Shown here: one piece after another, positions 56,341 to 64,000 of the stretch
Numbering within the stretch: the first letter of the stretch is position 1
How the letters are laid out: each line of letters starts with the position of its first letter
Assembly (NCBI GenBank): GCA_018292915.2
Contig: JACVVK020000393.1
Coordinates: forward strand, 325,001 to 389,000
Direction: 5' to 3'
Origin: Batillaria attramentaria
Taxonomy: Eukaryota > Mollusca > Gastropoda > Batillariidae
DNA length: 64,000 nt
The notes under the pieces: model-generated
What the model was told of the DNA's origin: nothing
Seen by the model: only the letters and a program-made list of their open reading frames with translations
Database searches by the model: none
Made by a program: the position numbers and the translations under genes

Positions 56341-56344
56341 TGTG
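56277..56344. repeat. (GT)n microsatellite
   Basis: (GT)n with one TATG interruption, directly left of a satellite unit. Confidence 0.95.
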
Positions 56345-56465
56345 TCCAGAAAACTTTAACGTTGTCGTTTTCTCAGAAACTACAAACAGCAGAGACACCA
56401 AACTTGGCATGCTGATAGACAACCATAAGACCTTTCAAAACATATCATTTTGAATGACCTTGACT
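56345..56465. repeat. Satellite unit left of the LINE
   Basis: This part-unit matches 62190-62330 (shared AAACAGCAGAG, CAAACTTGGC and GATAAGACC-type blocks). It ends in TGAATGACCTTGACT (56451-56465), the left copy of the LINE target-site duplication. The array continues at 62024. Confidence 0.8.
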
Positions 56466-56513
56466 TTTTTTTTTTGAGCCTCAGTTGCATGCATGGATGC
56501 ATCAGACTCAGGG

Positions 56514-56544
<31 letters not shown>

Positions 56545-56590
56545 ATTTTTTTGGTTTTTTTTTTCCTTTTTTTTTTTCTCCTTTTACAGG
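56466..56590 (-). other. Possible 3' transduced segment of the LINE
   Basis: Beyond a 24-base A run (56591-56614, minus) the element continues for about 115 bases. This part includes tandem AATAAA copies (56518-56540) and ends in a second A run next to the target-site duplication. This is the layout expected when transcription passes the element's own poly(A) site. Confidence 0.5.
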
Positions 56591-56809
56591 TTTTTTTTTT
56601 TTTTTTTTTTTTTTGTCGTGCATCCATTCTTCATTGGCTCTCTTTTTTTTTCTTTTCTTTTCCAAAGCAGTGATTGTATTTCTTCTTGTACATTTTGTAT
56701 TACATTTTCTAAACTATTACAATAAAATGTATTGTGTTCATATCGGCCGTATACCTTATACTCATATAAATTGAGATGCTTAATTACATTATATGACATT
56801 TGTTAATAT

Positions 56810-56812
<3 letters not shown>

Positions 56813-56863
<51 letters not shown>

Positions 56864-56940
56864 AGTATATGAGAGTGTCTGGTGTGTGTGAGAGTGTGTA
56901 TGAGTGTATATGAGAGAGAGAAAGAGAGAGAGAGAGCAAT
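56813..56940 (-). repeat. (CT)n and (AC)n within the LINE 3' UTR
   Basis: (GA)n at 56910-56936 (plus strand) begins four bases after the ORF2 stop, and (GT)n lies at 56813-56861. Both are inside the target-site duplication, so they arrived with the element or grew after insertion. Confidence 0.85.
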
Positions 56941-58440
56941 TTAACAATACAGACTTCTTAGGTGTAGCTCTGATTCAAGCATGCAGACAATATCTACCGG
57001 TGTGCCGTACTTGAACTTACTTATGCACATTTTAGCAACTAAAAGTACATGATTAATATACAAGGTTTCTGTCGCTTCTAAAGTGTTATTTTTGTACCCA
57101 AGTAAAGCTTGATCAACAGAGATTCGGATTGTTTGTTGACATTTCTCAGAGCATATACATTCAACACGGTTCCAGATACGTGATATCTTTGTACAATGGT
57201 AAAAGAAATGTTCAGCATAATCGATTTGGTTATTACAAAAAGTACAGTATCTATTATTTGCAACCCCCATTTTTGATAGAAGAATGTTTGTTGGATAAAT
57301 ATTGTGAATTATCTTCCATTGGAGTTCCTGCAATCTAATTTCTTTCGATGATTTGTTTGCTATTTCCCAAAACCATTCATTTATTTCGATACCAAATTTA
57401 TTCTTCCAAAATGTGACTGCATTTGGGGGACTGTACTTTTGTTTAACAATTTGTTTTCTAAAAGCTTTAGCTGGCAACACAATATTTTCAGGAGTGACTT
57501 CATTAAAATGAGGGTAACTACGAATGAAGCGTGAGACTGCATTTGCCACAACATTATATTCTAAGAGCCTTTGAGGGGCTTGACCCACACGGCGGCACAG
57601 TTCCTCCATGGACATCAGTGTGTTGCCATTACAAATGTCAGACACGCGATATATACCATTTCTCAGCCATTCGGCGAAAAAAAGGGGGTTAGATCTGTAA
57701 GTTATGTTTGCGTTGTTCCATATCACTGTGCTCAGTGACTCATTTGTGGTTTGCACGGTTTCTAGCCAGGCTGTTAATACCTCTCTCCAGAATAAAGATT
57801 TGATCAGATGAAGCCCTCTGTATGTTTTTGTGCTGACAGACGACTCAAAACATACCAGTTGCGGACCATAGAGTTTGTAAGCTTCTCTACCCAGGATCGA
57901 CCACCGTGATGCTGTGTCTGACCGGAGTCGCACAGCCCATTCACACAACATAGACAGCTGCATGTCTTTAATATTTATCATCTTGACTCCACCCTCATTG
58001 TACTCGCTGCACATTACTGATCGTTTAACTTTTTCAAAAGCTTTTTTATTGAGGTTTCTATTTTTCCACAGGTACCTGAACAGCAATGTATTAACTTCAT
58101 CCAAAACGAAAGTTGGAATCCTAAGAGCTTGCATCACGTATACCATCTGTGAGAGCAAAAAGGCTTTTATAACACACACTTTGCCACGAAGGCTAAGTGA
58201 CCTCTTCTTCCACTGTGCTATGAGGAGTTTTATTTTTTGAACTCTGCCGCTCCAATTTTTTTCTATGCTGGAAGCTGGCGTGTCATTACTAAAATAGATT
58301 CCCAGTATTTTGATTTCCTTGGTGCATCGTATACCATTACACTGCTCGCTTGAGTTTTTTTGAGATCCCAGCCACATGGCTTCTGACTTGTTTGTGTTTA
58401 GTCCGAGAAAACCGAGAAAGCGCTGACTAACGTCATAACT
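56941..58440 (-). CDS. LINE ORF2, C-terminal part after the frameshift
   Basis: The frame is open from about 58440, and the first ATG is at 58377. It continues the reverse transcriptase thumb: FLGFLGLNTNKSEAMWLGS is followed by KEIKILGIYFSND. Counting from that ATG, the 478 residues hold a C-terminal CCHC motif with C378, C381, H390 and C395, as in L1-group proteins. The stop TAA is at 56941-56943. This part is out of frame with 58398-60608, so the protein is not made as one chain from this copy. Confidence 0.85.
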   Translation of the reverse strand, partial: SYDVSQRFLGFLGLNTNKSEAMWLGSQKNSSEQCNGIRCTKEIKILGIYFSNDTPASSIEKNWSGRVQKIKLLIAQWKKRSLSLRGKVCVIKAFLLSQMVYVMQALRIPTFVLDEVNTLLFRYLWKNRNLNKKAFEKVKRSVMCSEYNEGGVKMINIKDMQLSMLCEWAVRLRSDTASRWSILGREAYKLYGPQLVCFESSVSTKTYRGLHLIKSLFWREVLTAWLETVQTTNESLSTVIWNNANITYRSNPLFFAEWLRNGIYRVSDICNGNTLMSMEELCRRVGQAPQRLLEYNVVANAVSRFIRSYPHFNEVTPENIVLPAKAFRKQIVKQKYSPPNAVTFWKNKFGIEINEWFWEIANKSSKEIRLQELQWKIIHNIYPTNILLSKMGVANNRYCTFCNNQIDYAEHFFYHCTKISRIWNRVECICSEKCQQTIRISVDQALLGYKNNTLEATETLYINHVLLVAKMCISKFKYGTPVDIVCMLESELHLRSLYC

Positions 58441-60608
58441 TGAGCAAAATCCTGCTTGTCCCTTAGAAACAAAGTTACATCATCAGCATATAAGATGATT
58501 TTTAATATTTTCATGTCGTCTGAGCCTTCATATGGCATTCGTAATCCTTTGATATCTTTGGACTGTCTGATGTTACACGCAATCAACTCCATAGCAAGGA
58601 TGAAGGCCAGAGGGGAGTACGGGCAGCCCTGACGAATCCCGCGCTCTACATTAAAGGCCGGGGACAGCCAGCCGCAGTAGTTAACACTACTTTTGGTTCC
58701 CTCCATAAGCACTGACACCCAGCGAACGAACTGAGCACCAAAACCAAACTTTTCGAGCGCATACAACAAAAATTCCTTAGAAATACTGTCGTAAGCACGC
58801 TCATAATCCAGCGCCAGGAGCAGCCCCGGACTATTTGTGGTGTTAATATATTCTGTAGTATCGTCTATTAATCTAATTGCTGTGGATATTTTTCTACCCT
58901 TGATGTATCCTTTCTGGTCTTCGTGCACAATGTCTTCAATTACACTGGACATACGGACGGCTAGACATTTAGCAAGAATTTTATAATCAGTGTTTGTCAG
59001 TGAGATCGGACGCCAGTTGCGTAAATTATCTCGCGGTAGGTTTTTTCCTTTGTGTATTAAGGTGATGACGGCTTTTTTCTGGGACGGGGACATTTGTCCG
59101 TTTTCAAAAGCAGCGTTTATTGAGTCTACAACAATCTCTCTCAGGTGGATCCAAAATACCTTTAGAAACTCGACCGTGATACCATCACTTCCTGGCGCAG
59201 AGCCATTTTTTAATTGTTTTAAACTAAATGTAGCTTCGTCGACTGTCACAAAACCTTCACAGGACTCTCGGTCGATCTCAGAGACACGCGGAATATTTGT
59301 GTCTTTTAGGAATTCGTCTGCTAGATATTTCATACGGTTTGGTTCTGTTTGTGAGGTATACAAAGATGCAAAATGTTTTTGTTGTTCCTGTAGAATTTGT
59401 TGTTGATTGTGCAATACTGTACCATCATTAAGTGTTAATCTGTCCATCACTTTTGCATTTCCCCGTGCTTTTTCTAAACCTAAAAAGAATTTCGTGCTTT
59501 TTTCGCCCTCCTCGATCCATTTCGCACGGGATCGTATGCGGGCACTGTTAGCTGCTTGTTGCTCAAAAAGTTCTAGCTGCGCTTTAGTTTTATTCCTAGT
59601 GTCTAATGCTTCGCGGTTTGTAGGGTTTGATGAAAGTATTACGTCACACTCATTTAGGGATTTATTTAAATTATCAAATTGTTTGCTGTCCTTTGCTTTC
59701 TTCATTTTACTATATGTTATTGCGAACTCTCGCATTTTAATTTTCAGCAGCTCCCATGTCAGTTGTTTGTCTGTTTCTTGTGTTGTGTTTTTGTAATTTA
59801 GAATAAAATCATTCATCTGTTGCAGAAACAACTTATCTTTCAAGAGACTATTGTTGAACTTCCAATAACCTGGACCTCTTTGAACATTAGTTAGACTGTA
59901 TTTGAATACGATCATTCTATGATCAGAAAATGACACAGATTCGTTCTCGCACGACAACGTTCTATCTAAAATTTCGTCCGATATTAACATATAATCCAGG
60001 CGTCTGGCTTGCGGTGGGTTATTACGGAACCAAGTGAATTCTGACTGTTCAGGGTGAAGCAGTCGCCAACAGTCGTTCAATTCACTGTTTACGACCACTT
60101 CATTGAAAGCATCAACGTTTTTTAGCATATGTTTCTCTCCACTAACTACGTCTTTGTCGTTATCCAGAACACAATTAAAATCCCCACAGACGACAGACGA
60201 GGCAGAGTGATTTTCATCTAAGTGCTTTTCTACTTGACGGAGAAAAGACACCTTATTTCCTGTTGCTGGGGCATAAATATTATGAACGAGCATTTGTTTG
60301 TCGTCAATAAAAACTTCAGTAGTCAGAATTCTGTCTGATTTGTGAACCAGCTGTGTTTTAAACTCAAAATGTTTTCGGATCAACGTAACTAAACCCATCG
60401 ATCTGTTGCTCACACAAGAACAGTACATTTGACCACCCCACTCCTTTTGCCATTGATCCTGCACATCTTCCGTAATATACGTTTCTTGGAGGTTAATTAT
60501 GTCATACTTTTTACGTTTGAAGAAATGAAACACTGTCGAGCGTTTTCTTTTGTTTCGTAACCCTCGCACGTTGAGGGAAACGATGTTTACCAATTTCATA
60601 GAACCCAT
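58398..60608 (-). CDS. LINE ORF2, endonuclease and reverse transcriptase part
   Basis: The 736-residue frame begins with an apurinic-type endonuclease: LNVRGL (12-17), QET (41-43), GDFN (142-145), RLDYMLIS (203-210) and SDH (228-230). The reverse transcriptase shows the first catalytic Asp in ALDYERAYDS (D601), RGIRQGCPYSPLAF, and the YADD box at 707-710. All key residues are present. The frame stops at 58398, where a one-base shift moves into the frame of 56941-58440. The start at 60608 is the first ATG after ORF1. Confidence 0.92.
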   Translation of the reverse strand: MGSMKLVNIVSLNVRGLRNKRKRSTVFHFFKRKKYDIINLQETYITEDVQDQWQKEWGGQMYCSCVSNRSMGLVTLIRKHFEFKTQLVHKSDRILTTEVFIDDKQMLVHNIYAPATGNKVSFLRQVEKHLDENHSASSVVCGDFNCVLDNDKDVVSGEKHMLKNVDAFNEVVVNSELNDCWRLLHPEQSEFTWFRNNPPQARRLDYMLISDEILDRTLSCENESVSFSDHRMIVFKYSLTNVQRGPGYWKFNNSLLKDKLFLQQMNDFILNYKNTTQETDKQLTWELLKIKMREFAITYSKMKKAKDSKQFDNLNKSLNECDVILSSNPTNREALDTRNKTKAQLELFEQQAANSARIRSRAKWIEEGEKSTKFFLGLEKARGNAKVMDRLTLNDGTVLHNQQQILQEQQKHFASLYTSQTEPNRMKYLADEFLKDTNIPRVSEIDRESCEGFVTVDEATFSLKQLKNGSAPGSDGITVEFLKVFWIHLREIVVDSINAAFENGQMSPSQKKAVITLIHKGKNLPRDNLRNWRPISLTNTDYKILAKCLAVRMSSVIEDIVHEDQKGYIKGRKISTAIRLIDDTTEYINTTNSPGLLLALDYERAYDSISKEFLLYALEKFGFGAQFVRWVSVLMEGTKSSVNYCGWLSPAFNVERGIRQGCPYSPLAFILAMELIACNIRQSKDIKGLRMPYEGSDDMKILKIILYADDVTLFLRDKQDFAQVMTLVSAFSVFSD

Positions 60609-60716
60609 CTTAGATTCTAACTCGTCGTCTGTTTTAATCGCTAATCATGCTCAGAGTCCAGGGGCGTAGCCGAGGTCAGAGGCCAAGGTGAAAGGTCGCT
60701 GCACAACCCGGTGACA

Positions 60717-61793
60717 TCAGGTCCCGGAGCCCTCTGCGGTGGAGCTTGAAGCTTGGCCTGAGTTGAGTGACTTCTCCGCCGCGAAGGTACGTGCCGTCTT
60801 CTCGTGCGGCATGGGGGGAGACTGTGAGTCGGAACGCAGGCGCTTGGAGGGCGTCTCGGAGCGGTGACGTCGGGGCAGGAATCCCGCGAGGGTCGTCTGC
60901 TTCTCGTTCTTCTTTCCTTGTCGTCCTCTCTCTAACAGCTCTCTCCCTCGCTGCAGACGCTGGTCGGCCACGTGTCGCTCGCTTGTGTCACTCGATGTGA
61001 GGCTCGTGACGTCACTGTTGGGTTCTCGGTCAGTTGTCACCATAACTGGGGCAACAGGGGTGGGGGCAGGGGGCACGTGCGTCTCGGTCTCGGTTTCGGT
61101 CTCGGGGTTCGTCTCCGTGTCGCCTTCAGAGAGTGGGCTACACACCCCGTCCCTTGCTCTGTGACCACTCTGGTGACACGCCCTACACACTATGTCATTC
61201 TCACAATCAGTGGCCATATGGCCTGCCCTCAAACACCTGGTACACTTGAGCTCTTTGGTCACTGTTTTCATTTCCTTGTGGAACAGAGTGACCGTGAACG
61301 GGCCCATCATAACCTGCTTTGCCAGCGGTTTGGCTGGTGTCTCAATGTACACAAACCGACCGCCCGTCAGAAAACGGGTCAACTTCCCGTCACGATCACG
61401 AGCTCTCTCCTGTGTAATTTTTGACCTTCTGACACATCCAAGCTTGAGCAACAATGAGACAATTTCATCATCAGCTACACTGATAGGCAAATCTCTTATG
61501 TACAGTCTAGTGGTAGGATTCTCTAGGCCATCGGGCAAGATAAAGGGATTCTTGTCATGCAGTGTCAGAGAAACCCCTCCCAGTTCAATCCCATTGGTGA
61601 GTAGTGTCGTTCGAGCCTCTTTGTTTTGGGGGTAGATGCGCCACAACCCACGAATGCGCTGGGCTCCAGCAACAGTTTCCCTCCCAGATACTCTCTCAGC
61701 CGCCACACAAACGTCCACCACTTCAGTAGCAGCAAACATGGGTATATCCCTTACCTTGAAAAAAACAGGCTCAACGTGTACTGGGGTCGGCAT
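60717..61793 (-). CDS. LINE ORF1, RRM and zinc-knuckle RNA-binding protein
   Basis: Starting at the second good ATG (61793; the frame is open to 61898) the product has 358 residues. It shows an RRM-like fold signature with LYIRDLPIS near residue 87 and GGRFVYIE near 134. Two zinc knuckles follow: C174-C177-H182-C187 and C193-C196-H201-C208. The tail is Thr/Glu-rich and ends basic, with a QTTLAGFL motif (309-316) like a PCNA-interacting box. The upstream 35 residues include a hydrophobic stretch not expected of ORF1, so the later start is preferred. It is intact. Confidence 0.88.
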   Translation of the reverse strand: MPTPVHVEPVFFKVRDIPMFAATEVVDVCVAAERVSGRETVAGAQRIRGLWRIYPQNKEARTTLLTNGIELGGVSLTLHDKNPFILPDGLENPTTRLYIRDLPISVADDEIVSLLLKLGCVRRSKITQERARDRDGKLTRFLTGGRFVYIETPAKPLAKQVMMGPFTVTLFHKEMKTVTKELKCTRCLRAGHMATDCENDIVCRACHQSGHRARDGVCSPLSEGDTETNPETETETETHVPPAPTPVAPVMVTTDREPNSDVTSLTSSDTSERHVADQRLQRGRELLERGRQGKKNEKQTTLAGFLPRRHRSETPSKRLRSDSQSPPMPHEKTARTFAAEKSLNSGQASSSTAEGSGT

Positions 61794-61999
61794 GATGGCT
61801 GTCAAGTAGGTCACGCTGCCCGGTCCACACACAAGAACACAAAAAATACACAACAAAACGCTAAGCGCAAACTTTTTTTGATCCTCCAGCAGCCCCAAAA
61901 CACAGACACACCGACTGGTGTTACTTGGAAAGTGCCTGGAATCCTTGGGCGTGAGAACAGCGCTAAAAAGTGACCCGAGTCACACACACCGTTCTACCA

Positions 62000-62023
62000 C
62001 TTTCCGCCATTTTGGAAGCTTCC
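62000..62023 (-). promoter_or_regulatory. YY1-like motif at the LINE 5' end
   Basis: The minus strand begins GGAAGCTTCCAAAATGGCGG. CAAAATGGCGG (62004-62014) starts at position 10 of the element and fits the YY1 core (AAnATGGCGG). Human L1 has a YY1 site at a similar place. This is similarity of motif only. Confidence 0.5.
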
Positions 62024-62905
62024 TGAATGACCTTGACTCAAGGTCAAGGTCACTAACGCTGTCTGTTTGAAAATTTTACATTGGCATTTTCACGGAATCT
62101 ACAAAGACCAGAGGTTTGAAACTTTGCAAGATGATAGACATTGATCAGAACTTTACAGATATACATGTATGTAATGGCCTTGTGTCAAGGTCAAGGCCAT
62201 ACAAGCTATTTTTGTGAAACCTTAACATTGGCATTTTCTCAGAAATAACAAACAGCAGAGGCGCCAAACTTGGCGTGCTGATAAACAGTGATAAGACCTA
62301 TGCACACATATCATTTTAAATGACCTTGACCCAAGGTCAAGGTCATTAAAGCAGTCTGTTTTGAAATTTTTACATTTGCATTTTTTTTCGGAATCTAGAA
62401 GAACCAGAAGTATCAAACTTTGCATGATGATAGACTTTGGCAACACCTTCACTGACATACCTGTGTTCAGTGACTTTTAGTCAAGGTCAAGGCCATGCAA
62501 GCTGTTTTGGGGAAGCTTTAACCTTGGCATTTTCTCTGAAACAACAAACAGTTGAGGCACCAAATAGGGCATGATGATAGACTGCAATGAGACCTACCTT
62601 TTTGAATGACCTTGACTGAAGGTCACGGTCATTAACGCTGTCTGTTGTGAATTTTAACATTACCGTTTTCGGAGGAACTACAAATACTAGAGGCGTCAAA
62701 CTTGGCATAATAATAGACATTGATGTGATCTCATTTTAATGACCTTGACCCAAGGTCAAGGCCATGCAAACTGTTTGGGGGGGAAAATTGTAATATTGCC
62801 AGGAACTTGGAACACCAGAGACACTTTACTTGCCGTGATGATAGTGATAAGAGCTTTACAAACATACACTTGTGAATGACCTTGACCCTTGTCACAAGGG
62901 AGCCA
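62024..62905. repeat. Satellite array with TCAAGGTCA half-sites
   Basis: Units start near 62028, 62172, 62319, 62466, 62603, 62738 and 62874, a period of about 135-147 bases. Two unit types alternate (AAGGTCATTAA and AAGGCCATGCAA forms), giving a dimer of about 290 bases. Each unit has an inverted pair TGACCTTG and CAAGGTCA and an overlapping TCAAGGTCA, the extended half-site of monomeric nuclear receptors. Confidence 0.85.
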
Positions 62906-63199
62906 TGGAGGCTTTTGCCTCTCTAGTGTAAGTTTGTGCGGCATATTTTATGCATCAGCTACACCATAAGAGATTGGCGCACATTGGTGAAGCATTGAAA
63001 GCTCGAAAAGTGGCGGTAAGTGGGCTTAATTTGAAAAAAAAAATCCGCGAGATTTGGGTGTGCAAACTTCGATCGATCGCGAGGCTGATTCATCGCGACT
63101 GATTCTGGTGCTCAAACGCATCCACGCCGCACCAAACACGCTTCTCACGATGTCTGATGGTTACACGAGTGGCAGTCAGCAGTTAACTTACGGTATATA

Positions 63200-63660
63200 T
63201 TAGTCTGTTTTGTGCAACAATATTTGATTTGTCCATATTCACTACTAAATCCAATCGCTTTGCAGTATCACCCAGAATGTTTAACTGTCGTTGCAAACCC
63301 AATACTGTGTCAGAAAGCACAGCCACATCATCTGCAAACAGTAAAATAAGTTATTCCACAAGATCTGGCGAGAGCTGAATACCATGGCACCCCCTTTCCC
63401 TTATTTCTAGTGTCAGTTCCTTTATAAGAAGCGAAAAAAGAACGGGACTGCACATTTCTCCCTGCTTAAGCCCACGCGGACACTCAAGACAGTCTGTTAG
63501 GTCTCCCCCCACCCGTACCCTTGCCTTCACCACCATATACATACTTTTAACTGCACACAGTAATTTTCCATGAATCCCATTTTTATGAAGAACACCCCAA
63601 AGTTTATCTCAAACCACTGAATCGAACGCTTTCCGAACATCTATAAAAGCTACGTATAGT
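63200..63660 (-). mobile_element. LINE reverse transcriptase fragment
   Basis: The minus strand reads VAFIDVRKAFDSVV, then GLKQGEMCSPVLFSLLIKEL, HGIQLSPDLVE, LLFADDVAVLSD and LDLVVNMDKSNIV in order. These are palm and thumb motifs of a LINE reverse transcriptase. Two in-frame stops show it is inactive. It is of another family than the LINE at 56466-62023. Confidence 0.75.
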
Positions 63661-63664
63661 TTTT

Positions 63665-63692
63665 AAGTTGTTTCTCTATAGAGAAACAACTT
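63665..63692. repeat. Perfect 28-bp palindrome
   Basis: The sequence AAGTTGTTTCTCTA is followed at once by its exact reverse complement. A further perfect palindrome, TGCTGCGCGCAGCA, lies at about 63711-63724. This may be the end of a mobile element or a junction of two inverted copies. Confidence 0.85.
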
Positions 63693-63699
63693 TATGAGA

Positions 63700-64000
63700 C
63701 GGGGCAGATTTTGCTGCGCGCAGCAGCAAGTTTCAGTGATACAAAACAAGACTGTGACGTTTCTCCACACAATAATACTTTCACGCACATAGTGACGTAA
63801 CGAAACCTGCGTCATAGACACTTGACGTGCACACTATGCTGCTGCGTTCTTTTTGGCGGGAGTTGTGAGACGTGTGTCTGTGTGTGTGTGTGTGTGTGTG
63901 GACGGATGTAATGATGGCTATCTCCTAAACCACCTCGATGGAGGCCTTTTTACTTTGAGATAAAATGGGAAATCACCTTCTCCAGACCTACCTTTCACGA
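63700..64000. other. Unassigned right end
   Basis: A (GT)n tract at about 63879-63900 is present; nothing else is recognised. Confidence 0.4.

Larger units (their letters stand above)
56466..62023 (-). mobile_element. Nearly complete L1/Tx1-like LINE with target-site duplication
   Basis: The element is about 5.56 kb. It is bounded by the exact 15-base repeat TGAATGACCTTGACT (56451-56465 and 62024-62038) inside a satellite. In transcript order it has a 5' UTR of 230 bases, ORF1 (61793-60717), a 108-base spacer, ORF2 (60608-56941, one frameshift), a 3' UTR with (CT)n and (AC)n, and two poly(A) runs (56614-56591 and 56475-56466). Two ORFs, an apurinic-type endonuclease and a C-terminal CCHC motif are L1-group features; the RRM plus zinc-knuckle ORF1 fits the Tx1 branch. 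A single frame defect and clean flanks indicate a young insertion. Confidence 0.88.

Noticed and set aside
56450..56774. Phe-rich plus-strand open frames
   Set aside because: They are translations of the poly(T) and TTTA-repeat tail of the LINE, which is read on the other strand.
56910..56940. The LINE as a microsatellite-targeted insertion into (TC)n
   Set aside because: (CT)n follows the ORF2 stop closely, but the exact 15-bp duplication and poly(A) run lie further out (56451-56475), so the tract is inside the element and the target was a satellite.
58990..59796. Plus-strand open frames of 129-150 codons within the LINE
   Set aside because: They are antisense shadows of the ORF2 and ORF1 reading frames, which have clear domains.
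60717..61898. LINE ORF1 starting at 61898
   Set aside because: The first 35 residues add a hydrophobic stretch unlike known ORF1 proteins. The ATG at 61793, directly before the conserved part, is preferred.

Overview
The window looks like nuclear DNA of a marine invertebrate, most plausibly a gastropod-like mollusc; no species is identified. The grounds are short phase-1 exons with GT/AG boundaries, several LINE clades, a tRNA-derived SINE, and a very high load of (AC)n, (AG)n and (CT)n microsatellites. Most open frames are microsatellites or repeats. Well-supported coding content is two small modular genes and one nearly complete LINE.

Layout. Gene 1 (minus, 21636 to 2109, 11 exons) and gene 2 (minus, 55380 to 51598, 5 exons) are paralogs. 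Each encodes a signal peptide, Cys-rich EB-like modules carried on symmetric phase 1-1 exons, and a hydrophobic C-terminus. Their promoters share a TATA/CCAAT layout and their 3' flanks are homologous over more than 1 kb. Gene 1 has grown by tandem duplication of a three-exon block (types C, A, B), and parts of the last block have decayed. Its stop codon also differs from gene 2 by one base, which adds 15 residues after the hydrophobic tail. From 24.8 to 38.0 kb lies a plus-strand cluster of segmental duplications: two copies of a possible terminal exon, then three copies of a 3-4 kb unit carrying broken EB-like modules interrupted by (GT)n or (GA)n. A third promoter-like segment at 26.4 kb suggests a lost family member.

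Mobile DNA. Fragments of CR1/L2-like and other LINEs lie in gene 1 introns, many with 3' ends that abut (TC)n. A tandem cluster of RTE-like non-autonomous repeats fills 6-9 and 12-13 kb. Four SINE copies share one orientation. At 56466-62023 sits an L1/Tx1-like LINE (ORF1 with RRM and zinc knuckles; ORF2 with endonuclease and reverse transcriptase, broken by one frameshift). It is bounded by a 15-bp target-site duplication inside a ~140-bp satellite rich in TCAAGGTCA half-sites. The stretch 38-50 kb is mostly non-coding, with a duplicated coding-like segment, a minisatellite and long microsatellites.
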